Of a stretch of 64,000 nt of DNA, positions 35,076-47,859 are shown piece by piece. The stretch is from Metarhizium brunneum (lineage: Eukaryota > Ascomycota > Sordariomycetes > Hypocreales > Clavicipitaceae), in contig NC_089424.1 in assembly GCF_013426205.1 (NCBI RefSeq), forward strand, positions 3,906,001 to 3,970,000, given 5' to 3'. The notes beneath the pieces are model-generated. The model searched no databases. It saw nothing but the letters and a program-made list of their open reading frames with translations, and was not told where the DNA came from. The position numbers and the translations under genes were made by a program. Every line of letters starts with the position of its first letter. Position 1 is the stretch's first letter.

Positions 35076-36234
35076 ATGGACGTTGCTCATCCGCGGAGGA
35101 TACTGGCCGTCAGTCTTGACTCCCAAGCAGACCAGTTGGGCAGGGTAATCAAAGGTGCGCTGCGGCCCACCCAACCCCATGTCCCGCCTTCTCATCTCAT
35201 CTCATCTCATCCCGCATGAGATATACGCCTACTAACCACCCCCCTTCCAGACCTCACCGGCTCGTCGCCATGCTCGCCGTCCCCTTCCCTCGCCGGCACA
35301 ACACACAACCTCTCCCTCAAGACGCAATACTACACCGCCACCGTCCCCGTATGGCTGGACCTCATTGCCTCGCCGTCCGACTGGTCCGCATCTTTCCTCT
35401 CCGATGAAGCGGCCGAGGTCCTCGCCGTGCTGGGCGGCCTGGTCCTCATCTTCAGCCTGCCCCCGTCAACCTCGTCTGAGAGCATTGACCGCGTCCGCGA
35501 CGTCATCCACCACGTAGGACACGTCGTCAACAACGGCCTGGGAGGCTGGGAATGGGACGGCGTCCGGCTGGCTGTTGGTGTTGGGGACAGCGATGCCCAA
35601 GAATGGGACGAGCTTTGCGCCGAGGCGGGCTTGGAGTTTGTCCAGATTGGCGGGAAGCAGCTGCATTTGAACGAGTTTGGCGGTATGTCCACAAGACCTT
35701 GACAATGTTGGGCCTGTAAAAACACCTTTTCAATTCAAATCCTGCGTCATATACAATTACACACCACGCGCGCGGCATCACAGGTAGCTGACTGCCAGAC
35801 AAGAAAAGACAGGCATCTCCCGCGTCAAGGAGGCCCTCGAATCCAACGACTGGGCACAAGACGCACCCTCTGACTTTGGCGACTTTGAAGACGCTTCCGA
35901 CGCGGGCGAGGGCGAGGGCGGGCACCTGGATCCCGAGAGTCTGGATTTCGGCTTTGACCGCGCTGATTTCGAAGGCTTGAAAAAGGCCATCTGGGAGGCG
36001 AGGCCCGGGGACCAAGAACCTTCAGCTCCGACCGCTGGTTCCGGTGCAACGTCCAAGGCGGAAGCGGACAATCAAGGGGATACTCAGGACGAACTCGGTC
36101 ACGAGGACGTGGACAAGGTGGAGGGCATGATGAGGAAGCTGCAGGCTGTAAGGGACGCGGGGGAGGGGTTGCCCGAGGCGCAGAGGAAGAGGATGGCAGC
36201 CAGGGCGGTGGGTGAGGTTATGAAGGAGCTTTGA
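35076..36234 (+). CDS. IRC6: Alpha/gamma-adaptin-binding protein p34 / Irc6 family
   Basis: 313 residues in three exons. Introns are 35155-35250 and 35683-35803. The second acceptor is the AG of GACAAG at 35803, because only this choice continues the frame as NEFGEKTGISRVKEALESNDWAQ, the expected family sequence. A nearer-looking CCAG at 35798 would shift the frame. The N-terminal half (PRRILAVSLDSQ, DLTGSSP, LVLIFSLP) has the Rab-like fold of the p34/AAGAB and yeast Irc6 proteins, which bind clathrin adaptor subunits and act as chaperones in AP-1/AP-2 assembly. The C-terminal half is acidic, with DFGDFEDASDAGEGEG, and ends in a conserved helix VDKVEGMMRKLQAVRD. It is expected to act in the cytosol in clathrin-dependent traffic. 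Confidence 0.82.
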
Positions 36235-39200
36235 TTGGGGGAATAAATCACGACGGTACGATTCGCGACTGTCGGGCTGGGCTGAGGGGCTGACCGAGAC
36301 TGACATGTCCCTCGCGGGAGATGATAGCAGGGACAGATGCAGGTGCAGGCTCATCTATGGAGCGTTTACTGATGCATACCTACTCAGTACCTGGCACTGG
36401 ATACTGGTTGAAACCACAGTGGGAAATTCCAGTTATACGAGGCAGCCGTCACACGGGGCGTTCAAATTTCGACGTAACTACGGAGTAGTAGCTGGGCGTA
36501 TGGTGTGTCCCTGCGTTGGAGGGAAAAGGGCGAGTACGGAGTAAACCCTTTCCATTTCGCACTTCCCCTGCCGCTACCATTGCCGTTCCAAGGGAAAGTG
36601 TCAAGACGGAAACCCTGTTGGCTAAGCAAGCATATGGTGAAAAGAGTGCCTCCATCTTCCATCTGTCGTTGACAATTGAGTCATGTAGGGTAGCCATTGC
36701 GCCTTGCCACACCGACAAGATGGTTTGTGTGTCACGCCAAACAGCCGGTCCATTGCTCCTCATGCCTATCAAGGTTGATCACTGATCACCGTTGGGGCAC
36801 CGCAGTGGCACCAGACGTTTTGCAAACCCACAAACTGTTATTCGCACTGCGGAAAAAGATGTGCCGATCCCCGGCTTATCAACTTTGAGTTTCTGCAAGA
36901 AGGCCCGTGGGCATGAAGCAACTGGTGCGCACCTGACGTCCATCAATGGATCCAGCCTAAAGATCCTCCAAGCATGGGAAGACTCAACTACAGAACACTA
37001 TTCAGCACCCGCCAAGGAGAGCGCATGAATGTGCCCCTCCCTCCAAAAGGCATCGAGGTTGACGTAGAGCTTGAGGCTATACTTCTGGACCCAAGAAACT
37101 CTTTAGTACTTGGCGACTGTCGATTCCAGGCTATTTCAGACTTGAGCTGCCACGAGGCGTCTCACCCGCGTAGCAGGCTGACAATGCAGGGACGTGCAGA
37201 TGGCCACGGAGTACAGACTTCACATCTAGTACCCCGTTTTCATCAGAAATCTAGACTCGGCCAGAGAAGACACCGGTCCGTCGTCGGGCTGTTGTATGGT
37301 TCGTGACCAGACGTGATGCGCCTTCGTCTTGTAGAAGTCTCGATAAATTCTTTGGTTCAGTTCAAAAATGGGCAGTGCAACTCCATGTGAGCTAAACAAG
37401 ACACTAAGCCAGGAATCCCACCCACAAGAAAAGTAAAGAAAACCAAGCCCAGCTGCCACCAGCGCTCGTGACACGATACGCGCGATGGCATGTGGTCGTT
37501 TGGGCGGAGCCCCAGATCGCGAACTGGTTGGCTGGCTGGAGTGGATGCTGAGCGGGCTCGATGTGCAGACAGGGTCTAGTCAGGGGTGACGATGTCTGAA
37601 TGTCTGGATGTCTTGATGTTCTGGTGGTGGGGTGGTATTGGCGAGCAGGCGGTCGATATGCACTGACCGCGCCGTGCACCTTGCCACAAACATCTTGGGC
37701 CTAGATGCGGCCCAAGTGGCTGCTGCGCGGGTTATGGCCGACCAGAATGTTCAGCGAGGCCAAACGTTGTTAGCCTCCCGTACGGAGTAGTCTCGCCGTT
37801 GTGTAGTATCACTGACGGAAGAGAGTGGCACCATTCTCCCCCCCATCAGTGGCAATGGCCAAACCGGCTTGAAGTCCGGGCTAAGAAGCTATGACGACAC
37901 TGAGCCAGGGTTATGAATACTACCAGAAGACCGGCCCGGACAGAAAAAGTAAAAAAAAAAAGGAAACACCCAATGTGTATCCTTTGTGCCGGTGGACAGC
38001 AGAGTGCTCCGTACTGTGTGTTTATGTGATGTTCCGTCAAAGAAGACACATAAGCACTCTGCAATACTAAAAGCCACAGCCTCTCGTTGCCAGTATCACG
38101 CCCAGGGCGTTCAACAACACGTCTTGGGTCGGACATGGCGGCGAGTGAAGCGGCTCATGTTCAAGCTGCGCAATGGAGCCCTCATGCCTCAGACCGGTTC
38201 CTGAACTGACAGGGTACTGAGTAGTTTGACCAGGGGCAACCTCTTAGCCGCTATCACGGCCAGGGGCTTGCTTGCTCGGTGGCTGGTGACACTACTGCAG
38301 GAACCTGGCGGGTCTGGCTCACCAGGGCCAAGTGGGTTTTGCAGCTTTCTTTGTCTTGGTTGTAGTACAATCAATACGTATCCCTTTGAGCCTCATGGCG
38401 GAACAGCATAATCATGGATAAGCTAGCTTTGAACTGTGTCAGCTCTTCTTCCTCGAGATTCATGGGATTGCATCGTCCTGCCTCTGCCATGCGCTCTACC
38501 GAATGCAAGGTGGTAAACACAATGGCTTCTTTCTGAATTTTATACACCGGCTAAATGTGTCCAGGTTGGCGGAAGATTTGCAGTCTAGGGCTGTGCTAGG
38601 CATGGAGCACTTGCATGCAGCACAAATGCCGGCCGATTCAATAGATAACCTGAGCTGATGATCCGACCGGTAGAGATCTTCCCGGTTGGGCAACGGCAAC
38701 AGCAACTCCTCCGTATGTACTTGTACGTAGTATTCGATGGTAAAGTCGGTTCCGCAATCACGACAGCATGTCTCTCATCGGACGCGCTGCTCAGCATAAC
38801 CCCTGAGTTGGCTTGCTGATCCTTGTTGCCAACCCCTATTCTTCGCGCGTGGCCGAGAGACGGGACGAATGGATGCGGGGATGTGGGATTTCCGATGTTG
38901 TCTTCGTTAGACAGACTGCTTTGAATGCACCCGGGATCAAGGGTCTATGGAACCTAGCGCTCTGTAGATAAAAAGCAGAGAGTACTCATATTCCAGCAGC
39001 CCTGTGCAGGATGAACAAACCAGACACTTTTCGCTGGACAGAGGTTGCGGAGCTGTACTCGTGCAAAGTGCAAACTGGATTCTGGGAGCAGGTGACACCT
39101 CAACGTGGCAGGTACGACTTGTGTTAAACTTCCGTAAGGAGTTGACTGCTTTGAGGAAGGAGCTCCGGTCAATCTTCCGCACACTTCCGCACACCTTCAA

Positions 39201-41143
39201 TGCCATCGTAGTACTCAGTATTTGGCCTCTTTATCCTCACAAAACTTCCTGGATATCCATATCTTGCCTCTGTTTTTCGGCTGTTTATATCAGCTCGTGG
39301 CTGACCTGACATTGGTATATATCTCTTCACTGGAACCGCGCTGCGCACTCCCAAACAGTATCAATGGCCATCCATGTCTTCGCCCTCAGAACTTTGCATG
39401 CCCTGCGCACTCTGGTACCCCGCGTCGACGCATTTGTAGTTATGCCTCAACCAAGACAATTGAGTCGGCCGTACGCACCGGCCAGATGTCGATCCCCAAG
39501 ACATCGAAACAGAAAGGAGTATGGTAAAACTGTGGTCGCGAGTTCGCCAGGTATTTCTACATGACCAAGACAATCTAGTTCAGCTGCCGATTCCATTCGG
39601 TTTACCGCCACTTGGTGAAAAACCACACTCGAGTAAATAACTCGAATCATCCCCAGGACAGTGAGATGGCAAATCGATGATAAACATCGACGGGCACGGA
39701 GTACTGATGTGGCAAGGACGGGAGCACAGATCACTTTGAGATCCTGTCATAGCACAAACCGGCCAATTTTTCACAGCCCCGGTGCGAATCAAGACGTGCT
39801 GAACCTGAACCGTTGAATGTTTAGGCAGTAGCCTTCCCTGGAGGCGTTATCATTATGTGCACATACACAAATACCAAGCGGCCTGCAATTTCATTGATAA
39901 GAGGCAATAATTGATTGCTATTCGACCTGGAGACACCTGCAAAGTACAACCTGTCATATTCGCTGTTGGAGTCTCATAAAATCTTCTCTCGACTGGCCAA
40001 TTCCTACTATTGTTTTGGGGTCGTGTTGTTCAACATGCTACCCCTTGCGAATGTGACATTACTCCAACCTCACACTCTCTGTGGCACAAACGGAGTACCT
40101 TGCAGCTTTCACCACGCCATGATGCTCGCCAATGGGAACTGCAGTGCTTCTTGCCTCACTCATGCGACTTGGGCTGGGTTGGGCTCATTCTCATTAGTAC
40201 TGATTTCCTCCGGTCCATCAGCCCGTGGCAAATCCCGACATACTCGTGTGTAACTCAACACCGTTATGTGTCACTGTCCATTATGGCCCCTTTTGGACAT
40301 TTGTCGTGGAAGGGGCATGGGGAAGGAGACACAGCCAGCCTCTGGCAGAGCAGAGCCAAGTCGTCAAAAGCCAAGACAAAAAAGGTGCTGAATTCGGAAC
40401 AACTCAGTCCAATGATCGGACACTTCCCCCACCCTGATGGGACGAACCATTCCATCGCATAAATGGTCCTTGACAGGAAAAGGCTTGGAGCTCAAGATAA
40501 GAAGTCCGTGGGAAAGTCTGAACTAGCACAGAACATGGGCATCGCAGTCATGTCCGTCAAATGTGTTAGCACGTGGTGACAGGCCATGATAGTGTTGTTG
40601 ATGAGGCCCACGAAAGCCTGCATCAAGCCGCCGCATTCAGTCTCAGCTTTTTTGGACAGGAACCCCCGACCTTGACGCCATGGCGGGCATGGGGCGAATG
40701 ATGCCTTTTGTTCACATGTCTTAGACTCTGCATATCCACTCTGCGTTGAGCGTAGCAGAGCAGGCAGGGTACTAGTATTATGGCCATATGACTCTATGCA
40801 CATTCTATCTAGGCAGAGCCTTGCGACAAGAGGCTTGTTCGGCTGAACCGTTGGAAACACTGGGCATGAACGATATTTTGCCTTTTTCTATCCCACTGCA
40901 AAGAGAGCACAATGCGGACTAGATCATCCACTGTCTGCAGTCGCCGTAATCGGGTTTTAACGACAAATCATGGACGCTGTGCCAGGTGCGATCCAAAAGT
41001 TCGCGCACAGAAGAAACAAGCCAGAGCGTGACGGCGGGGCTGTTCAACCAGTACGGAGTATTTGTACGGTACGTGGTGTCGTCCAACGAGTTCATCGCAA
41101 AATGGGGGAGGATGGTAGGATGGTACTACTACGGAGTACGGAG

Positions 41144-41167
41144 TACTACTACTACTACTACTACTAG
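41144..41167 (+). repeat. Trinucleotide microsatellite (ACT)n
   Basis: About eight TAC/ACT units, directly following two overlapping copies of the dispersed 9-mer at 41130-41145. Confidence 0.85.
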
Positions 41168-42360
41168 AATAAGCCCAGGGCCGGAGGGCAGAAGCCAGCC
41201 GCCAACTCTGCTCCGTAACAGGCCACCCATTCACACTCACTGCACCCTTGGCTCTCGGCACAAGGATGGCTGTCTTGCGTGCCTGAGGTATGGAGACGAT
41301 GTATCGGCGAAGGGATTTTGGCGCAACTGACGACCCCCCCTGACTGGAGGCTAAAAATGTACCGTGCCCCTTGGAGCGGGCGACGGAGTACGGAGTAATG
41401 CTAATGATGGGAGGGTGATGTTGGCAGCGAGCCTCTGCGCCGATGTTTGTACAAGGACAGCGCACATTACAAAGGAATCAGGTAAGAATGTGCGATGCTG
41501 GCTGAGTGTTTCGTCCGCCTCATCCGACTATGCACATCAATTTAGTATGTGTTGATGTGTGCTCTGTAAGGAGTATGGAGTACATACTTAAGTACATACA
41601 GGCTCATGTACGTATGTACATATGTACACACTTGTACTTTACATGGAGGAGAGGTGTCTGGAGGCGCAGGTGGAGAAGGAGCTCAGGCACAAGGCATGGA
41701 TATGGTTGAGAGGGACGGCCCCGACTGGCGCGACGACCGTTTAGGGGAAAGATCAGGAACGAAGAGTTCAGGAACCCGCGAGTCTACGTCCGCCACATGC
41801 CCAAGCCTTGTCCAAGTTGCATCAGAAGCATCCCCACAACGCGCCGACGACATCAGGGGAGATGGGAGCTCCCAGACTTTGCCAGAGTCTGAGTGGCATC
41901 CAGTTGGTCAAGAGGTGGGCGATCGTCTATGTGTCCAGAGCCACATGGAGCATCATGAGTCCTTCAACCCTGTCCTTGTTGGCAAAATGGTGCTGGTGTC
42001 GTTACAGAATACGGAGTATCACCAGGCTACGGGAGTACTCGGCAGGCCGAAGGCAGACTCTACAGCGGACAATACTGGGATGGCCATGGTTGTCATCCGA
42101 ACCGTTGAGTCGTTGCATCATCTCATGCTCATGCTGGCTGTAAACCTTCGGACTGGCTCTTCATATCGTGGACTGGGCGTGAGCACGGAGTAGAGTATGA
42201 TGGGCTCAGGACGAACATGGCCCAGTCCCTTTTCGAGTTGCTGCAACGCGCCATACGCGGCGAAGTGGCGAGACAAGCCGAGAGTTGATTGACTCGCTGG
42301 ATGTTGTTGGATGCTTGATGCTAGATGCTTTGATAGTAACTACTGGATGCCCATGGGCAG

Positions 42361-42388
42361 GCAAGCAAGCAAGCAAGCAAGCAAGCAA
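42361..42388 (+). repeat. Tetranucleotide microsatellite (GCAA)n
   Basis: Seven GCAA units in non-coding DNA upstream of the homeobox gene. Confidence 0.88.
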
Positions 42389-43759
42389 AAAGGTCGTTTG
42401 GGTTTCTGGTGTCTTGCGCGCGCCTCGCCGAAGGCCATGCGAGAGAACCAGTCGCCAGTCAGACGGGGTGTGTGTGGGCAGAGCCGGGGTGGTACCAGAC
42501 CCAAGTGCCAGGCACATCGAGGCCAATGGGAGGTTATGCTCACATACCCCGGTCGGGTCCGATGTGTCCAAGTGGACAATGGATGGACTCGAGGCCTCTG
42601 GTTCGAGTTCAGAAGTTTGGCGCGCGATGGTGTGCATCAATCGTTTCTCTTCCGAGTTTAGCACGTCGCCCCTCGCCTTTCCCATGCGCGCCGCTCAGTC
42701 GCACACACAACATAACACACCAGACCCAACGCACACTCACACACAGCGCACCACGCACCACGCCAGGCACCACGCAGCAGGCTGGGATGGGCCCGGCTTG
42801 CGCCTGTTCCTGCAGCATTACGGAGCTGCGCAGCCTGCATCCGCCGCCTGACCCTCCTGCTCCTGGAAGCGGTCAAGCGGTTGGCTGGAGTCTGGTGGCC
42901 CAGGCAGGTCGCATATGTCTGGTCAGTCTGTCAATGCCTCCCGCAACTCCTGTCTGGACCCAAGCCGAGTCCTCGAGTTCCAGGTGCCCCGAGGAGTGCT
43001 GCCACACCCCCGTCTTCCCCGGCGCTGAGATCCGTTCATCCCAGGTGTCCAGGTCTGCCCCCTCCAGTCTTCTCAAGTGCCTGGCGCTGGCCTGCCTGGG
43101 CTCGGGCCAACTGGTGCGTTCTCTCTGGCCCGCAGGGTTGCTCCCCCGTCTGCCCATCCTCCATGTCCGTTTTTCTTTTCGTCTTTCCCATCACCTTCTT
43201 TCACCCGTTGTACTGTTGCTACTTCCTTTCCTTTCTTGACGCCTTTCTTTCCTTTTGAGTCACTCTCTTGCTCAGTAGCCATTTCGGTTCCCGTCACTCT
43301 TTCCGGGACCATTACATTCTTTCGGCTCCTCATCCACGACGTCACCCCAAAGGCCCTTCACCGTCCGCCCACTATGGGATTTTAGAGACTGACATTCATT
43401 GCCTATTTTGTTACACGCGAATCAACACACACACACTCGCTACGCCCCCTGTTCCTAGCTTTGGACCTCGAAATTGTTTTCCAACCCGTCCCTTGCTTTT
43501 CGCTGCCTTTAGTCTAATCATTGTTCCCGTCGGACTGGCATTTCTGTGCGCCATCGAATTCAAATTCAAGCCAACGACGCCGTTTTGCTTCGATTTCACC
43601 TCTAACGGCCCCCTGAAAGCCGGCCAATCTACGATTTCGAGCCACCCCGATAGCATCGCCGCTGTTGATAGGCAATCCCTTTGTTGGGCTTAACCATCGC
43701 AAACGGGACACGACACGACTCAATCGCTTGGCCCCAACCTCTTTCCTGACGCGTTCGCA

Positions 43760-45796
43760 ATGGCCACCGAGGTCGAGCATACCGTGGCCTTGACCACTGC
43801 TTCTTCCGTGCCAGATCCTGGCTCTTTTCCCGAAAGTGATGTTGTTACGCCTACGTCTTCAAACAAGCTTTCACCATCACAGTCAAGTTCTGGTGGCAAT
43901 GGGCACTCTAATTCTAAGCGACCTCCGAGAAAGAGTACTCTGACCCAGCAGCAGAAGAACCAGAAGAGACAAAGAGCAACCCAGGATCAGCTTGGTATCC
44001 TAGAGATGGAGTTCAATAAAAACCCAACCCCCACCGCTGGAGTTAGGGAAAGAATAGCGGACGAAATCAACATGACCGAGAGGTCTGTTCAAATTTGGTT
44101 TCAGAACCGGTATGTTCCCCCCTCAGTGCTTGCTGGCCCCCGAATTCGGCTTTGGCCGTTGGGCGTTTGAATTTCTTATTCGGGCTAGAGTCAATGAGAC
44201 TGATGTTAGTTATAGACGAGCCAAAATTAAGTTGTTGGCAAAGAAGAGTCTCGAAACGGGTGAAGATATCGACTCTATTCCAGAGTCTATGAGGGCATAC
44301 CTGGCCATGCAAGCCATGGAAACTGGCAAGGGTCTTGGCGGTAACTACCTTGGTCGTACCGGTTTGATGCCTTTTGGTCACAATGGCATGCTTCTTGGCG
44401 GCGACCAAGCTCAAGGCAAAGTTTGTGAGTCAAAGTATCCTGCGCGTTCACTGGCAACGCGACGAGCCTTACTGACCCCTATCGTTCCGTAGTGATCCAC
44501 CATCTTACCTGCCGCTCCCTAAGTATTGGAAAATGGACTCGAGTTGGACAAAATACCATGGACCTTATCATCTTTTATTCACCCGACAAGTGTACCATGA
44601 CCTACTACATTAACAACGAACAGGCGGGATACAAGATTGAGTATCCGTTTTCGTACATCAAAAACATCTGGCTGGAAAATAATGAGGCAGACCCAAACAA
44701 GATGGGTGGCATTGTCATCGAATTGAACCGTGCCCCCCACTTCTTCATGGATTCATCCTCAACAACTAGCGGCTTCTACCAAGTTGGCGACTTCACAGAG
44801 GATCTCCAGGCCACTCAATGTATGATCCATCAGCTAGGTGGAAACCCAAAGGTTTTGACAAACCAGCTGGCTAAACTCGTTTCCCTCGATTCGTTCATGA
44901 ACCGACACAACCCTCAGCACTTCCCCGCCGCCGTTGTCGCCGACCCGCACGCGATTTCTGTGTCAGCTCCAGTGTCACCAACTGCACGACCTGCATCACA
45001 ACCCAACTTTCAGCAGCCGCACGCTGGCATGATGCAGGAACATTGGGGTATGAACCAGATGCACTCGGCCATGCGACCACCGCCACACGGCCACAAGAGA
45101 CAGCGCAGTCGGTCTGTTCCTGGGCCGATCGACTTTGCCATGTTCCAAAACCAGCCAATGCCCTCGTTTTACATTCAACCGCCCGGTGAGATGGGCCCTC
45201 CTCAACATAATCCGAATATTTATGCCCCCGTCCCGCAACAGCCAAGCGGTATGGGCCACAACTTAAGGATCGATACTCAGGCTGGTTTCGGACTGGATAT
45301 GCGACAGTACCCAATGTCGGCCACGACTGCCTCACCTTCCGAGTTCCCCCCCAGCCCTGCTGGGACATATCTGTCACAGGGACCAGACACAGGGCCTCTT
45401 CCGCCCACCAACTTCGGGACGCCCTACAGCAACGGTGCCTTCTTGTCGCCCATGGTTGGCCCCGAGCACAATGGTGGTACCATGTCTCCGATGCCATACA
45501 ACGGTGCTGCTGAGCCGTCCATTGTCGAACAATCTCCACCAATGTCGATGATGGGCCGTCCTGGCTCTGCTGAAGTCTACGGTGGCGGCCATGATGCTTC
45601 TTGTGCCGTCTCGGAGGACGGCACGAGTCTAAATGAGATGTATTCCAAGCACACAATCAACCTGCCCATGCATGGTCAGTCTCCAAACAACTTTGTACAC
45701 CCGCAACAGGGCGATCTTGATATGGATCAGCTAGTTCAGTTTGATCATGTCGAGCCTGTCAGCTTGTCACCGGAGTCTGTTGCGCACCCTACATGA
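43760..45796 (+). CDS. HTF1: Homeobox transcription factor (Htf1/Hox2-like)
   Basis: 620 residues in three exons. Introns are 44110-44215 and 44425-44492. Residues about 66-125 form the homeodomain: [17 protein letters not shown], then [11 protein letters not shown] joined across intron 1 to RAKIK. The recognition-helix core WFQNRRAK includes the invariant Asn. The intron within NR/RAK is a position seen in many homeobox genes. A second conserved block follows intron 2: [20 protein letters not shown] and [18 protein letters not shown] associate it with the Htf1 group, where Htf1 orthologues are known to control conidium formation. The C-terminal third is Pro/Met/Gln/Ser-rich. It is expected to be a nuclear developmental regulator. 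The homeodomain call is firm. Orthology to Htf1 is from memory of the second block. Confidence 0.87.
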
Positions 45797-47859
45797 TAAT
45801 GACTGAAGATGTTCGTTCCCAGTCTAGTGAGACTCTTCCTGAAAAGGCTAAGAGAGCGGAGTCTGGTCAAGAAAGATGTACATATCATGCAGGCGTTGCT
45901 TTTTATGTTTCTGCTCGCTTGAAGCAGTTGATACCATGGGCTATTTTTTGGTCTCGGATTGGATACTAATACCTCTTTGTTTTTATGTCGTTTAGAAGGC
46001 TTTGCTACATACCCCCGTCTCTTCATGCGGATGTTCTGTCTCTTGACTCTTTCACATCCTCGCTCCTCAACGATGTACTCACCAGTACCATGCAACGGCA
46101 ACTCGATCAATTCGTGTTGGTTCACGACGATAGCACTCTATGACACCACACATGTACGTGCGGTACAACAACGATCGTGCATTTCCCCCTATTTTTCCTT
46201 CCCTGCGGCAATCGCATTGCAATATTCTTTATTGCACAGAATTTTGCGACTTGACGGCACCCTGGTGGCTTGTTTTCATTTTCTACTCTACTTTTCCTCT
46301 TCAGCTTGGCTTCTTCATTTCCCCGTTTTCGAGCACCTGTCCATCCAAGAGTAGTGGATTGTGCCACCGCGCTACCTCTGGGGACCTAATCTATATTTCT
46401 TGCATATCTTGAGTAATATTGGTCATTTTTTCTATCTTTGCTGTTTGGTTTCGGTTGTCCCTTGTTTATGTTGGCGATTGAATAATAATAGGCGGGCCCA
46501 GGAGGCTCAGGCAGAGGTTTTTTTCTTTTTTTGTTTTTTTGGAAAGGAGGGGAGTGATATTGGATTTTTTTTATGCTCCTTGTAATTAGGAAAGAAGTGC
46601 GCCGAGGAGTAGAGAAGCAACACAAAAGCATCAATGGTTTGTGTGACTTTGGGGATGGTGACATACAATTCTGAGGGCTCTTCCTTGGGCATGTGGTGTC
46701 ATCACAGCTGCGGCGGCGGCCTAGAGACTGCCTCTACACCGGTGAAGCGTGGACATTGGCTACGCGGTGGGCTGGCGAAGATGGGACTTGGTTCATACTT
46801 GCGGCTGCATCTAGGAATACAAAATGGGTTCAAAGCTTTCATATTTTGAATTTTATCATGTACGGAGTATACGCTGTGAGAATGTGATGTTGGGTATTTG
46901 GGTTGGGGTTGGAGAGGAAGATGGCGTGTGTGGTTGGCCAGGCGGGGTCGGTGGTACAGACATGGTAAGTTGAGTCCAGAAACTGTTTGGGCCGGACTAA
47001 AATAGCTGGCCCCACGTTCCCTGACTGTGTACAGGTCGATACTACTAGTACTCCGTAGTCGGTCCGTGGCTGCTGATGCGCATGAGGTCAACCAGGCAGG
47101 ATGGACGGCGGCACACCCTTTGCGATTGATGATGGCAGTGCAGTGCCTGTGGCTGACCGGAAGTCCTCCCTCTCGTTCGGAGTGGTACTACGCACTCCGT
47201 ACGGAGTAGTATTGTCATTTATTGTCATTCACCAGCCACTACGGCGTTCCTTGCCAATTGATTGGTTGGTTCATGGGCCAGGAGGAGCAGATCCGTTGAG
47301 ATGGACCAACATTGAACCGACCACTGGCAGCCGCGCCACTTCCTCCATCGGCTCTGGCCACGCAAGTGTCCCTGGCTGAGCCTGACAAACTGGGGCGCCA
47401 CGGGGCAATGCAGACCGGAAGGGTCAACATGGCAGGGACCCGTTGACATTTGCAGCCATGGCTGTCACTGATGTCGCTGTGACCGAAACCCGCACGTGTG
47501 GGCATCGACTCTTGGACATCCCGCCCGAGTCTTGAACGAATTGCGATGGTGTTTCTTGCGCTGACAACATCTTGCGTCCTGCCACGGTCTTGTTTTCCCC
47601 TTCTTCTTCTTCTTCTTCTTTAGCTCTGCCTTCGCACGACCGCTGCATTTGTTTTTGCCATTCAATCTTTCTCTTCTCCAGCGGCCTGCGTTTTCCCCTT
47701 GATCTCTTCCCATTCGAAGTCTTTGCCCGGTTGGACTGTTAGCGAAATCCCTTACTTTTTTGCGAATTCCTCCTGCGAGCATCAATTGCTTTTCCCAGTT
47801 CAACAAACATGCAGCTCGTCACGTCTCAACACTGAGACACTGTTGCATTTTGAAGCACA
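45797..47859. other. 2-kb intergenic region
   Basis: 3' flank of the homeobox gene and promoter of the P4-ATPase. Perfect dispersed 9-mers lie at 46861, 47049 and 47200. The last is part of an inverted pair, ACTCCGTACGGAGT. Pyrimidine-rich DNA at 47580-47720 precedes the ATPase. No gene was seen. Confidence 0.55.

Larger units (their letters stand above)
36235..43759. promoter_or_regulatory. 7.5-kb gene-free region upstream of the homeobox gene
   Basis: No convincing gene in 7.5 kb. Open frames are short. The longest, at 42409-43239, starts with GTG and has no domain. The region has the densest cluster of the dispersed 9-mer (36479, 36535, 37781, 41052, 41130, 41137, 41389, 42010, plus one-mismatch copies at about 39696, 40089 and 42185). 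It also has an ACT microsatellite (41144-41167), a GCAA tetranucleotide tract (42361-42388) and a pyrimidine-rich block at about 43140-43340. The proximal 1-2 kb probably forms promoter and long 5' leader of the homeobox gene. The rest may be distal regulatory DNA or non-coding RNA. Confidence 0.5.

Noticed and set aside
42409..43239. 276-codon open frame before the homeobox gene
   Set aside because: It begins with GTG, has no recognisable domain, and ends in Leu/Pro/Ser-rich sequence derived from a pyrimidine-rich promoter or leader.
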